64,000 nucleotides of DNA from JAFEDN01 sp963832945 (GTDB lineage Bacteria > Pseudomonadota > Gammaproteobacteria > Coxiellales > Coxiellaceae), in assembly GCA_963832945.1 (NCBI GenBank), contig CAWHVV010000006.1, forward strand, positions 1-64,000, given 5' to 3'. Shown here piece by piece: positions 17,838 through 26,836 of the stretch. The position numbers and the translations under genes are program-made. Position 1 is the first letter of the stretch. Each line of letters opens with the position of its first letter. The notes below the pieces were generated by a model, which saw only the letters and a list, made by a program, of their open reading frames with translations, was not told the DNA's origin and ran no database searches.

Positions 17838-18845
17838 ATGCAAGATGTTTTTAAAAATTTTTTAACGCCGCAGAATATCCAGGTTCATGCTATTTCACCC
17901 AGTCATTATCGGATTGTTTTAGAACCTTTTGAACGCGGCTATGGTTATACTTTAGGTAATGCACTGAGACGTGTATTGTTGTCTTCAATGGCTGGAGCTG
18001 CAATTACAGAAGTTCAGATCGATAATGTAGTCCACGAATACAGCTCACTCGAAGGTGTTCACGAGGATGTCGTTAATATTTTATTGAATTTAAAAGGCGT
18101 CGCTTTAAAACTGGAAGGACGCGATAAAATTGAATTAAACCTTCGTAAAAAAGGCCCGGGTGTGGTGACTGCCGCGGACATTGAACTGGAAACGGGTGTT
18201 ACCGTGGTCAACCCCCAGCATATCATTGCGAATCTCACTAAAGAAGGTGAACTGAATGCCAGACTGACCGTCGAAGTGGGAAGAGGTTATCAACCTGCTT
18301 TGACCCGTATTTCTGAAAAAGGCGCCAAACGTTCCGTGGGTTCATTGTTGTTGGATGCTTCGTTTAGTCCAGTCAAACGCGTCAGTTACCAGGTGGAAAA
18401 TACCCGTGTTGAAAAGCGCACTGACCTGGATAAACTAATCATTGATCTGGAAACCAACGGCGCGCTGGATCCCGAGCAGGCTATTCGCCATGCCGCAACT
18501 ATATTGCAGCAACAATTATCGGCGTTTGTCGATTTACAGCACGCCGCTAAAATGGGTGCGAAAGAAGGCGCGCAAGCCATTGATCCCATTTTAACCCGTC
18601 CGGTGGATGATTTGGAGTTAACCGTTCGTGCAGCCAATTGTCTGAAAGCGGAAGATATTTATTATATAGGCGATTTAGTGCAACGTTCTGAAAGCGATCT
18701 CTTAAAAACGCCGAATCTGGGTAAAAAATCCATGAATGAAATCAAATCCGTGTTGGTACAGCATGGCCTGAGCTTGGGTATGACCATTAAAAACTGGCCG
18801 CCGGCTGATTTACCGCCGCCGGAAAAGATTGTTGAAGAGGAGTAA
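17838..18845 (+). CDS. rpoA: RNA polymerase subunit alpha
   Basis: Alpha dimerises to start core RNA polymerase assembly and contacts promoter UP elements and activators. It has 335 residues, with an N-terminal domain with GYTLGNALRRVLLSSMAGAAI and EYSSLEGVHEDVVNILLNLK, and a C-terminal domain with LELTVRAANCLKAEDIYYIGDLV and LGKKSMNEIKSVL. Spacing to rpsD (15 bases) and rplQ (2 bases) fits one operon. Confidence 0.97.
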   Translation: MQDVFKNFLTPQNIQVHAISPSHYRIVLEPFERGYGYTLGNALRRVLLSSMAGAAITEVQIDNVVHEYSSLEGVHEDVVNILLNLKGVALKLEGRDKIELNLRKKGPGVVTAADIELETGVTVVNPQHIIANLTKEGELNARLTVEVGRGYQPALTRISEKGAKRSVGSLLLDASFSPVKRVSYQVENTRVEKRTDLDKLIIDLETNGALDPEQAIRHAATILQQQLSAFVDLQHAAKMGAKEGAQAIDPILTRPVDDLELTVRAANCLKAEDIYYIGDLVQRSESDLLKTPNLGKKSMNEIKSVLVQHGLSLGMTIKNWPPADLPPPEKIVEEE

Positions 18846-18847
18846 TC

Positions 18848-19261
18848 ATGAATCATCGCAAAACCGGCCGACGCCTTAATAGAACGGCGTCCCATCTTAA
18901 AGCGCTCAAAAAAAATATGAGCATTGCCATATTTAAACATGGCCAGATTAAAACGACTTTACCCAAAGCAAAAGAATTGCGTCGTTTTATAGAGCCCTTG
19001 ATTACTTTAGCCAAAGAAGACAGCGTGGCGCATCGTCGTTTAGCTTTCTCCCGTTTACGTAACGACGAAGTAGTCGCTAAACTATTCAATGATATTGCTC
19101 CGCGCTTTAAAGACCGTCCGGGTGGATATTCCCGCGTTCTCAAATGCGGCTTCCGTGCCGGTGATAATGCCCCCATGGCGATCATTGAGCTGTTAGGCTG
19201 GAGAGAAGCCAAAGCTCGCGCCGCCAAAGGCTGGACTCCGCCACAAGAAATCAAGAAGTAA
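18848..19261 (+). CDS. rplQ: 50S ribosomal protein L17
   Basis: L17 is the last gene of the alpha operon, with 137 residues. It opens MNHRKTGRRLNRTASHLKALKKNM and contains the conserved ELRRFIEPLITLAKED and GGYSRVLKCGFRAGDNAPMAIIEL. The product is slightly longer than the E. coli protein, with a short basic tail. Confidence 0.96.
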   Translation: MNHRKTGRRLNRTASHLKALKKNMSIAIFKHGQIKTTLPKAKELRRFIEPLITLAKEDSVAHRRLAFSRLRNDEVVAKLFNDIAPRFKDRPGGYSRVLKCGFRAGDNAPMAIIELLGWREAKARAAKGWTPPQEIKK

Positions 19262-19360
19262 ATATCACAACCCGCTATTCCATCTGTAATCCGCTTCCGC
19301 GAGCCAGAGAATGGAGAATGGGGTCAAGTCTCGAATCCTGAAAGATAAAACTTAGGCAAT

Positions 19361-19668
19361 GGCACTAAGTTAAGAGCCGTCGTTCCCGGAACAAGCCGGG
19401 GGCAAACGATGTCCTTAACCCGGATATTTCACCATCAGGCTACTGCGAACGCGAAAGAATCTGAATCTTTGGGTGTTTTTGTTAAAATCGCTTGGTTACT
19501 GAGTACGACTATGCGCCCGCGCGATTTTGACAAAAACACCCAAATCTTCAGGCTCTTTCACGTTCTTCTAACGAAGCTCCCTTGGGAAGTGCGTTCCTTG
19601 GGTATTTACCGCAGGTATTAACTAACTCGCTACGCCTGATGGTGATATATCCTGGTTAATTTAGTGCC
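19361..19668. repeat. Nested inverted-repeat (MITE-like) element downstream of rplQ
   Basis: The ~400-base gap after rplQ holds a ~308-bp element with imperfect terminal inverted repeats: GGCACTAAGTTAAG at 19361-19374 and its near complement at 19655-19668. Inside, TTAACCCGGATATTTCACC at 19415 pairs with 19642-19660, and a third pair around the block TTTGGGTGTTTTTGT (19475 on) pairs with 19531-19557. A separate hairpin at 19373-19420 with a CCCGG/CCGGG stem lies just inside the left end and could terminate the alpha operon. I see no transposase. The right end touches the stop codon of the next, minus-strand gene. The 100 bases before the element (19262-19360) show nothing recognisable. Confidence 0.7.
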
Positions 19669-20916
19669 TTAAGGCTTATTATATTCAATAAGTTCTATTT
19701 CTCCCGTTCTACAATGCTGGACTGTGACACCAGGATTTTTATAAAAATAGGAATATCGGTTTTTATCTGTTTCTACTTTTGCGGGAAGTTTCTGGTTTTG
19801 TTGCTCTTTATGACGTTTGTACATGTTATACCCGACATATAGTAGCGCGCAGGTGACTGTTATTGCCATTAGCGCCACTCCCGCCGGGCCACCAAGAATG
19901 GATAAAGCCGTGGCGCCTGACAATATCTTTAAGGTAGTCACTCCGGTAAAACTGACAAAGCTGCCCAGGTTTAGAAGCCCTACTGATGTATTCTTAATGG
20001 TGGAAATCGTTTTTTGAGAGATGTTTAGGAAATTATTTCCCAACTGGGTTGCTGAATTTAATTTTTTCTGCATGGATGCAAGCTGTTGGTAGTGTTCAGC
20101 CACCGCCTTCTCTTGAGCTATTAGTTGTTGACGAAGTTTTCCCGCCAGCGCTGAACCCTTATTTAAGGCAATATCATTTTGAAGTTGTTTGCAACTCAAT
20201 TGGCCCAACTCCACTTTACAGGCGAGGACACTGATTGATTTTTTCAAATCCAGCCGATATTGGTCATATAAACGTTTAGCGCAAAAAACCGCGGCCAGGA
20301 CTATGCCGGTAATGACAAATGGCAGAGGATTAATGACGATGGACGGAGTAAACGAGAAGACGAATTCCGTTACCTGCAGGACCGAAAATCCAAGATAGAG
20401 GCCTGTGAGGCCACCGGTAGTCGCCTGAACAGCCAGGCGCAACTGGTGTGTTTTTGCATTATTTTCTTCATTAATTCTAAACTTCATGGCTTTTGTGTGG
20501 CTATCGGTCAGTAAAGTCCGTAAATGCAATGCCATACGGCAATTTTCCTCAATCTCTTTTAGCTGTCGTTCTTTATCCCACCGGCTTGCCAGTAACAGAA
20601 TGGCATAAAAACCGCCGGTCATCAAAATAAACGGGGAGGCGATAGCGCCATGACCTCTAAAGTTTGACAGGCCCTCATCAACTCTTTGAACATCGCGAAG
20701 ACCTTTTTGTACATCCCGCAAACTTTCAATGGCTTCTTTTGACGTACACTTTAAAGCACTCATGAAAACAGCCATCAGAAAATTAATCAACGCGGGGTCG
20801 GGAATTGTCAGGTTCATATCCGTGGAAAATGCGCTATTGTACGAAGAAGCGCCATATTCATTATCTAAAAAATCAAAAGTAAATTCGGCGGCTTTTAGGG
20901 CTGATTTTTTCATCAT
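19669..20916 (-). CDS. Unknown membrane/coiled-coil protein, 415 aa
   Basis: I recognise no family. The product has 415 residues. Hydrophobic segments lie near residues 92-112, 165-185, 195-213 and two or more between 312 and 362 (the last with GGPAGVALMAITVTCALLYVG). A charged, helical stretch at about 225-300 (KGSALAGKLRQQLIAQEKAVAEHYQQLASMQ-region) looks like a coiled coil between membrane hairpins. The C-terminus is hydrophilic. The start MMKKSALK follows an AGAGG site. It stands alone between the rplQ-side repeat and recN. The hairpin-plus-coiled-coil layout is common in Legionellales effectors, but that is only an inference. Confidence 0.8.
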   Translation of the reverse strand: MMKKSALKAAEFTFDFLDNEYGASSYNSAFSTDMNLTIPDPALINFLMAVFMSALKCTSKEAIESLRDVQKGLRDVQRVDEGLSNFRGHGAIASPFILMTGGFYAILLLASRWDKERQLKEIEENCRMALHLRTLLTDSHTKAMKFRINEENNAKTHQLRLAVQATTGGLTGLYLGFSVLQVTEFVFSFTPSIVINPLPFVITGIVLAAVFCAKRLYDQYRLDLKKSISVLACKVELGQLSCKQLQNDIALNKGSALAGKLRQQLIAQEKAVAEHYQQLASMQKKLNSATQLGNNFLNISQKTISTIKNTSVGLLNLGSFVSFTGVTTLKILSGATALSILGGPAGVALMAITVTCALLYVGYNMYKRHKEQQNQKLPAKVETDKNRYSYFYKNPGVTVQHCRTGEIELIEYNKP

Positions 20917-20977
20917 TAAACCTCTGTCCTTTTTTTAACTTAAGGAATAATACAATATTATTGTGACAGTTTGATGA

Positions 20978-22645
20978 CTACGAAATTTGCAGCATTTCAC
21001 TGGCGTGAGAGAGCGTTTGTTGAGTGATATTTTCGCCGCCGAGCATCCGCGCCAGTTCCTGGGTGCGACCATTCAAATCCAGCGGTTCAATGACACTGCG
21101 GGTGGTTTTTTTATTGATTAATTTGCTCACCCTGAAATGATGGTCGCCGTAAGCCGCCACCTGCGGCAGGTGAGTAATACACAGTACCTGGGTTTTTTCG
21201 CCGAGCTGGCGTAATAGTTTGCCGACAATAGCAGCGGTCTGGCCGCCGATACCGACATCAACCTCGTCAAAGATTAAGGTTGGAGTTTGTTCTTTTTGAG
21301 CCGTAATCACCTGCAGGGCCAAATGCAATCGGGATAACTCCCCGCCGGAAGCCACTTTTTGCAGCGGCTGAAAATCCTGTCCCGGATTGGTGCTGACTAA
21401 AAAGCGGATGCGTTCGCGGCCCAGTGGATGAATTTCCTCGGGAATGGGTTCAAGGCTGATCTGGAATCGTCCGCCCTGCATTCCAAGCTGTTGCATCCAT
21501 TCAGTAACCTGCTTCCCCAGTGATTGCGCGGCCTTTTTGCGGCGGGCGCTTAAATCGCCGGCGACAGCGCTGAACTCCTTAACAATTTCATTCTGCCGGG
21601 CAGTGAGTTTTTGAAGTTCAGCTTCGGCATTTTCCAGCACGGTGATTTTTGCGGCCAGGTCCTGATGAATGCCGAATAAAAGTTCGGGAGTGGTGCGATG
21701 TTTACGGGCCAGCTGATGAATCAGGTCAAGCCGCTGCTCAATTTCGGAAAATTTTTCCGGGTCGATATTGAGATGATCACTGTAATCGCGCAGTTCATTA
21801 CCGGCTTCCTGACAATTAATCGCCGCTTCGTTGAGTAACCGTTGGATATTCAGTAGTTCAGGCTGACTGGTTTTAATGGACTGCAAATGATGTGTGGCGC
21901 GGTAGATCTGGTTCAAAGCCGCATGCGCATCATCGTCGATGGTGAGCAGCAGAGCCTGTTGTAATTGCTGCCGCCACTGTGCGGCATGATGAAACTGTTT
22001 GTGTGATTCGCTGAGCGTTCGCCATTCATCCGCTTTTAAATCAAGTTGTTCCAGCTCGTTAATCTGGTAACGCAATAAATCCAGCTCGCTGTGCCGGTGA
22101 GATAACAGATTTTGTAACGCCTGCATTTGAGTCGTTTGCGCATCCCATTGCCGGTAAAGTTGCTGAATTTTTTGAAGTAACGGCTGATGTTTGCCGAAGC
22201 CGTCCAGTTGTTGCTGCTGGCCGTCGCTTTTGAGTAAATCCTGCTGTTGATGTTGACCGTGAATGGTCAGCACCCATTCGCTGAGTTCACGCACCAAATG
22301 CAGAGGGCAGGGAACGCCGTTAATCGTGCTGCGCGAAGGGCCGTCCGGTTGAATGATCCGGCGAATTAAACACTCGTCGCCCTGATGATCCAGTTGATGT
22401 TCCGCCAGCCAGGCGCGTGCATGGGGAATATTGCGCAAGTCAAAACCGACGGTGATATCACAACGGGATTCTCCCTGGCGAACCACGCTGGAATCCGCGC
22501 GCCCACCCAGAGCCAAAGCGATGGCGTCGACCCAAATTGATTTACCCGCACCGGTTTCACCGGTGAGCACATGTAATCCCGTGTTAAAATCCAGGCTCAG
22601 TTTGTCCACCAGCACAAAATTTTGAATATCAATATGAATCAGCAT
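20978..22645 (-). CDS. recN: DNA repair protein RecN
   Basis: RecN is an SMC-like ATPase that holds broken DNA ends for RecA-dependent double-strand break repair. It has 555 residues, the usual length. It opens MLIHIDIQNFVLVDKLSLDF with Walker A GETGAGKS near residue 30, a long central coiled coil rich in Gln and Leu, then the ABC signature SGGELSRLHLAL and Walker B LIFDEVDVGIGG near residues 430-470. It is on the minus strand downstream of nadK, the usual gammaproteobacterial neighbour, but a dispersed repeat now separates them. No LexA box was identified by eye. Confidence 0.97.
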   Translation of the reverse strand: MLIHIDIQNFVLVDKLSLDFNTGLHVLTGETGAGKSIWVDAIALALGGRADSSVVRQGESRCDITVGFDLRNIPHARAWLAEHQLDHQGDECLIRRIIQPDGPSRSTINGVPCPLHLVRELSEWVLTIHGQHQQQDLLKSDGQQQQLDGFGKHQPLLQKIQQLYRQWDAQTTQMQALQNLLSHRHSELDLLRYQINELEQLDLKADEWRTLSESHKQFHHAAQWRQQLQQALLLTIDDDAHAALNQIYRATHHLQSIKTSQPELLNIQRLLNEAAINCQEAGNELRDYSDHLNIDPEKFSEIEQRLDLIHQLARKHRTTPELLFGIHQDLAAKITVLENAEAELQKLTARQNEIVKEFSAVAGDLSARRKKAAQSLGKQVTEWMQQLGMQGGRFQISLEPIPEEIHPLGRERIRFLVSTNPGQDFQPLQKVASGGELSRLHLALQVITAQKEQTPTLIFDEVDVGIGGQTAAIVGKLLRQLGEKTQVLCITHLPQVAAYGDHHFRVSKLINKKTTRSVIEPLDLNGRTQELARMLGGENITQQTLSHASEMLQIS

Positions 22646-22663
22646 CAGCTCAATCCCTCAGCC

Positions 22664-22806
22664 ATTCCCGCTGAGTACAGCGTCCATGGCTTCCTGTTTA
22701 TATCCTGCGCATCGGCGGAGCCGATTGCTCGGAATGAAGGGGGAGAATCGCGATTCTCCCCCTTGCGATCCCCCATCGCGTAAGGAGAGTTCCCTCAGCG
22801 GGAACT
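22664..22806 (+). repeat. Dispersed intergenic repeat, copy A
   Basis: This is one of three ~140-bp copies of the same intergenic sequence in the window (others at 54687 and 61449). Shared landmarks are TCCCGCTGAGTACAGCG, then TATCCTGCGC, CGGAGCCGATTGCTCGGAAT, GAAGGGGGAG, a variable palindrome, CTCCCCCTTGCGATCCCCC and ATCGCGTAAGG. The unit is a string of short hairpins. This copy fills the nadK-recN gap and ends in its own variant hairpin (GTTCCC...GGGAAC). Confidence 0.85.
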
Positions 22807-22818
22807 CCTGTCAATCCC

Positions 22819-23709
22819 TTATTCACGCTCATGAGGAAAACTTTCCCACTTCAGTTTCTCCCGCAGGGTTTTAAAATAATTATAATCCTCAGGATGCACC
22901 AGCCGCAATAATTGTGGTTTTTTCTTCACCTGCACCCGCCCGCCTTGCGGCAGAGCGATGCGGTTTTGGCCGTCGCAGCTAATATGCGGTGACACGGCGT
23001 TCGCAGAGGAAATACGCAATTCAATTTCGCTGCCGCCTGAAACCACGATAGGACGGCTGCTGAGCGTGTGGGGAAACATCGGCACCAGCACCACCGCGTC
23101 CAGTTGCGGGTGTAATATAGGCCCGCCTCCGGACAGCGCGTAAGCCGTCGAGCCGGTGGGCGTGGCGATAATTAAACCATCCGCGCGCTGTTTGCAGACG
23201 AACTGCTGGTCGATATAAATTTCGAAGGCGATCATGTGGGCAATGTCTCCCGGCAGCAGTACCACATCATTAAGTGCCACGTCCTGAGCAAATGCCTCGG
23301 GAACAGACTCTTTGTAAAGGTGCGCCTCCAGTAAAAATCGCGGCTCGATATGATAGTGCCCGTCGAGAACTTCACCGACTTTTTGCAGATCTTTAGGATG
23401 GATATCGGTTAAAAATCCGAGCCGTCCGCGGTTGATCCCGAGTACCGGCAGATTGTAGGGCAAAGCAAGGTGCGCGGCATTGAGCAGACTGCCGTCGCCG
23501 CCAACGACAATAATTAATTCAAACGAGCTTAAAACTTCGGGAGAAACGAGGACCGGATCGTATTCCGCCGTTAACATTTTCGCTGTTTCGCTATCAACGG
23601 CGACTGCCGCCTGACGCTGAATCAGAAATTCATACAACGCATTGGCCGTTTCCCGCACTCCCGGAACCTTGGGCCGGCCAACAAGGATAACTTTATTAAT
23701 CACAGTCAT
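22819..23709 (-). CDS. nadK: NAD kinase
   Basis: NadK phosphorylates NAD to NADP in the cytoplasm. It has 296 residues. It carries the family signature GGDGSLL at residues 70-76, the NRGRLGFLTD block and the glycine-rich GLIIATPTGSTAYALSGGGPI loop near residue 180-200, and ends in a C-terminal KKKPQLLRLVHPEDYNYF segment. It lies upstream of recN on the same strand. Its start faces the divergent ATPase gene across an 80-base, very AT-rich promoter region. Confidence 0.96.
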   Translation of the reverse strand: MTVINKVILVGRPKVPGVRETANALYEFLIQRQAAVAVDSETAKMLTAEYDPVLVSPEVLSSFELIIVVGGDGSLLNAAHLALPYNLPVLGINRGRLGFLTDIHPKDLQKVGEVLDGHYHIEPRFLLEAHLYKESVPEAFAQDVALNDVVLLPGDIAHMIAFEIYIDQQFVCKQRADGLIIATPTGSTAYALSGGGPILHPQLDAVVLVPMFPHTLSSRPIVVSGGSEIELRISSANAVSPHISCDGQNRIALPQGGRVQVKKKPQLLRLVHPEDYNYFKTLREKLKWESFPHERE

Positions 23710-23789
23710 TGTTTAAGAATACCATGTTTTGATTGTTATTTATATATATTATATAATACACAAATTCACAAACGATAAGGAGAGGAATT

Positions 23790-24889
23790 ATGCATTGGGA
23801 CCTGCTGGGATTTAAAGCAAATCCGTTTAGTTATAAGGCGATTTCGAAAGACACTCTGGCTTTATATTCAGGACGTCGTGAGGAAATCAAAAAATATTCC
23901 AGCATACTGATGGAAGAAAACGCCCGTGTGGTGATTGAGGGTGTTAGGGGAATAGGCACTACTTCTTTTGCCAATTATCTGCGTTATTCCGCTCAGGAAA
24001 AAAAGGACTATTTCACTCCACGTGTTGAAATTCGGGTTGAGTCCGATTGGAGTCTGGCGACCTTGCTGGCCGTGATTGTGGGCAATATTGTTCGCGAAAT
24101 TGAACTTTTCCATCCCGGCATGGTCAAGGACAAACGATTTAAAGCTGCCAAAGGGTTGACCATGCGGATTTCCGAAGTCCATCGTTCTTTTGGCATCGAG
24201 GCTTTTGGGTTTGGCATCAACTCTGGTAAATCAATGGGAGCCGCTTCCCAGCCTGCTGTTGTACCTTCGCCTATGATGGGCATCATCTGGAAGATTTGGC
24301 TGCTTTGGTGCAATCGTCGGGCTACCGCTATGGCTGCTTAATCCAGTTGAACAATTTAAATGTTAATGAGACCCAGGATGAAAAACATTTGCGTCATCTC
24401 TTCAATGTGCTGCGGGATTATATGCACACGCCTAATGTCAGTTGGCTGTTGCTGGGAACCAGTGGTTTAAGACAATTCATTGCCGAACAGGTTGACCGTT
24501 TGAGTACAATCATTCCATTTGAATTGAAGATGACTCCATTGAAGCCATCGGATTTCGAAGAATTAATCAAAAAAAGACTGGAATTTTTTCGGATAAATGA
24601 AAAAATAAATTTTCCAATTGAACCGGAGGTATTCTCCTGGTTACATGAAATAACGGGTGGCCGGTTAAGGACTGTTTTTGATTTGTTAAATCGCCTGATA
24701 TATCAGCTTCATGTTAATGAATTAATTGATAAATTGACTTTAAGTATGGTTGAGCCAATCGTGATCCAGTGGATGGCGCATGACCGGATTGCAATGTTAA
24801 CGGAACCCCCAAAAAGTAGCCCACCCGTTTGGGGGGTAAGGGAAATGTTCCCCGACTACGGTGATTATCCACGACTCACCTTAAATTAA
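23790..24889 (+). CDS. ORC1-like AAA ATPase with lysine-less P-loop (one frame break)
   Basis: The protein reads as a P-loop ATPase of the ORC1/AAA_16 kind. It opens MHWDLLGFKANPFSYKAISK with the NPF motif common in these proteins, then an SGRREEI box, then GVRGIGTTSFANYL near residue 50-63, where the Walker A lysine is replaced by Thr. Frame 3 ends at 24341. The true continuation YDGHHLEDLAALVQSSGYRYGCLIQLNNLN starts in the next frame near 24265 and runs through a winged-helix-like LHEITGGRLRTVFDLLNRLIY to 24889. One indel near 24265 separates them; it could be an error or a real lesion. It is an accessory gene inserted between nadK and grpE. Confidence 0.72.
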
Positions 24890-24919
24890 ATTCCGGCGTA
24901 TCCATTCACCACATGAATC

Positions 24920-26644
24920 TCAGGTTATTCCATTCTCTGTGGTACTGCTCGAACTGGTGTTCGTTGTGCTCGCAGTGGTTCCGCTGCCAATGAAGCCTTT
25001 ATTTTTTGTTGTTTGTATTAATGTTTGAGAGACTTTTTCTTTAATTGAATTGAATTTGGGGTTGACACTCTTGTTTTCCCTGGGAGTACTGCTGACAGAG
25101 CTCACGGTTGAGCTCCCGCTACCGGCTGAGGTTTGTTGAAAGATAGAAGCTCTTTTGGCCAGAGAAGAACTCGGAGGAATTGAAGCCACCTTCACAGTGG
25201 ATGGTTTTTTTTCCAATGCGAGGGTCTTGTCCGAAGTCGTCGTACTCGTGTTAATCGTTTCGGATTGTACTGTGAAAGCCGTTGCTGCCGGCGTACTTTC
25301 GCTGGGTGAATTATTGATATCGGCTAATTGTCCGGATAACTCTGATTTCTCAGGTACTTTTGAGCTTTCAGTTATAATACTCTCGCCGACGGGTGCGATG
25401 AGTGGCGTTGAGACCGTTAAAGGCGGGTTCAGGCTTTCAATGACCGTGGAAGTAACGCCGGGTATTGAGAGTGAATCGCCCGAACTTAAACTTGAGCTTG
25501 AACTTGAGGATATGCTTCCTGAAATTCCTTTCGGAGTTTGGGGTAATTTTATATCGGAGATGGGCGATAAAAAATTTTTATTTTCCTGAAGCGGTTTCTG
25601 GTTAAATTCTCCCCATGTTGGAAAATTTTTTTCATGAAAACTTAAAAATGTCTTTATAAAGGCAGACGCCACTGAGGCAGGAGATGATAGACTGAGCTGA
25701 TATTTTTCCAATTTTTGAATCTGTTCCGCGCCTGCCTGGTGATATTCATCCAGGTTGAATTCATTCGTATCGGACATTTTGCTTTTAAGCAGATCAAATC
25801 GTTGTCTTATTTTATCCTGGTGTTGTTTAATCTCCTGAGCAAGCTCTGTGACTAACAAACTTTCCTCTTTAACAATTTTAGATTCGGCGACGAGAAAATG
25901 CTGCCGAACCAAAGAATTAAAAACAGGATTTTGATTGGCTTCGACCAGAGTTATCAACGCATCCGGCACTCCAAAAGCCCACTCGGTAAAGGTGCCTGTC
26001 CATTGAGAATTTATTTTTAAAATTTGTTTCAATGACAGCCTGTTGAAGGGGTTGAAATTGTAATGAGCAGGGTCGCGAGCCACCTCTAAAAGTTTCATCA
26101 ATTCGCAGTGGGCATCCAGCTCTTTTTGTGACTTCATGATAGCACTTTGAATAATCATTTCTATTCGAAGCATACCGAATATAGATTCCAGCAGGACAGG
26201 GGCTGGATTTGCCAGTAAATAATTGGGAAAAGACCCGGCAAGGATATTTTGCGAATTGAGAAACATCGAGAGCAACTCTTGAAATTTAATTTTCGCAGGA
26301 AATTCATCTGGAACATGGCTCCATTTTGACAGCCATGCAGTCAGTTGTTTTTTCAAACGAGTCAGCATGTATTCACTCAGACTAATCTTTTTCGATAATT
26401 TAATTACCGAAATTTTTTCTAAAATACCCGAATAAATTTTTTCTTCTTCCTGAGTAAATTTGCAATTGGACAAGTTGATGCCATTTTTTTGGGATTCCAG
26501 TAATTGCGTCATAAAAATAGCCGTATTAATGGTCCTGGCAATTCCGGTTTCCCATGTATTTTGAACGTAAGAAGGGACGGGTAAGGCTAAATGTTCATCA
26601 CTAAAAATTTGGGAACCAAAAGTTAATAGATCAATTCGTTTCAT
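24920..26644 (-). CDS. Unknown protein with Ser/Thr-rich C-terminal third (effector candidate)
   Basis: The product has 574 residues and no family I recognise. Residues 1-350 are mostly helical and hydrophilic with no clear membrane span. From about 370 to the end the sequence is low-complexity, with a run of serines (SISSSSSSSLSSG, residues ~375-388) followed by SIPGVTST and then Ser/Thr/Pro-rich text to the stop. The poly-Ser plus PGV arrangement is shared with the protein at 47752. The start MKRIDLL follows an AGGAG site. It lies convergent with the ATPase gene and upstream of the grpE promoter. A long disordered Ser-rich tail is seen in many secreted effectors of intracellular bacteria, an inference here. 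Confidence 0.8.
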   Translation of the reverse strand: MKRIDLLTFGSQIFSDEHLALPVPSYVQNTWETGIARTINTAIFMTQLLESQKNGINLSNCKFTQEEEKIYSGILEKISVIKLSKKISLSEYMLTRLKKQLTAWLSKWSHVPDEFPAKIKFQELLSMFLNSQNILAGSFPNYLLANPAPVLLESIFGMLRIEMIIQSAIMKSQKELDAHCELMKLLEVARDPAHYNFNPFNRLSLKQILKINSQWTGTFTEWAFGVPDALITLVEANQNPVFNSLVRQHFLVAESKIVKEESLLVTELAQEIKQHQDKIRQRFDLLKSKMSDTNEFNLDEYHQAGAEQIQKLEKYQLSLSSPASVASAFIKTFLSFHEKNFPTWGEFNQKPLQENKNFLSPISDIKLPQTPKGISGSISSSSSSSLSSGDSLSIPGVTSTVIESLNPPLTVSTPLIAPVGESIITESSKVPEKSELSGQLADINNSPSESTPAATAFTVQSETINTSTTTSDKTLALEKKPSTVKVASIPPSSSLAKRASIFQQTSAGSGSSTVSSVSSTPRENKSVNPKFNSIKEKVSQTLIQTTKNKGFIGSGTTASTTNTSSSSTTENGIT

Positions 26645-26776
26645 AAATTCTCCTGAATATGGTTAGTAACTTCATGTTGAAAAACACCCTACACTCTACA
26701 CACTCTACCAGAACTTACTCTTAATGTACATAATGAACAGCGACAAAAAGAAGGACGACAATAATTTTTATTACCA

Positions 26777-26804
26777 CTTGATTATTGTATGATAATCTCC
26801 ATTA
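26777..26804 (+). promoter_or_regulatory. Sigma-32 type promoter of grpE
   Basis: CTTGAT at 26777-26782, a 14-base spacer, then CTCCATTA at 26797-26804. This departs from the heat-shock consensus CTTGAAA / CCCCATNT by two or three bases. It lies 33 bases upstream of the grpE start and just above its AGGAGGT ribosome site. Confidence 0.65.
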
Positions 26805-26836
26805 AGATAAGGTAATAACTGAATTTAGGAGGTACC

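Noticed and set aside
19409..19621. 70-codon frame downstream of rplQ
   Set aside because: It lies entirely in the nested inverted-repeat element and has no coding features.
25155..25589. 144-codon plus-strand frame
   Set aside because: It is antisense to the Ser-rich low-complexity tail of the 574-aa gene, where stops are rare for compositional reasons.
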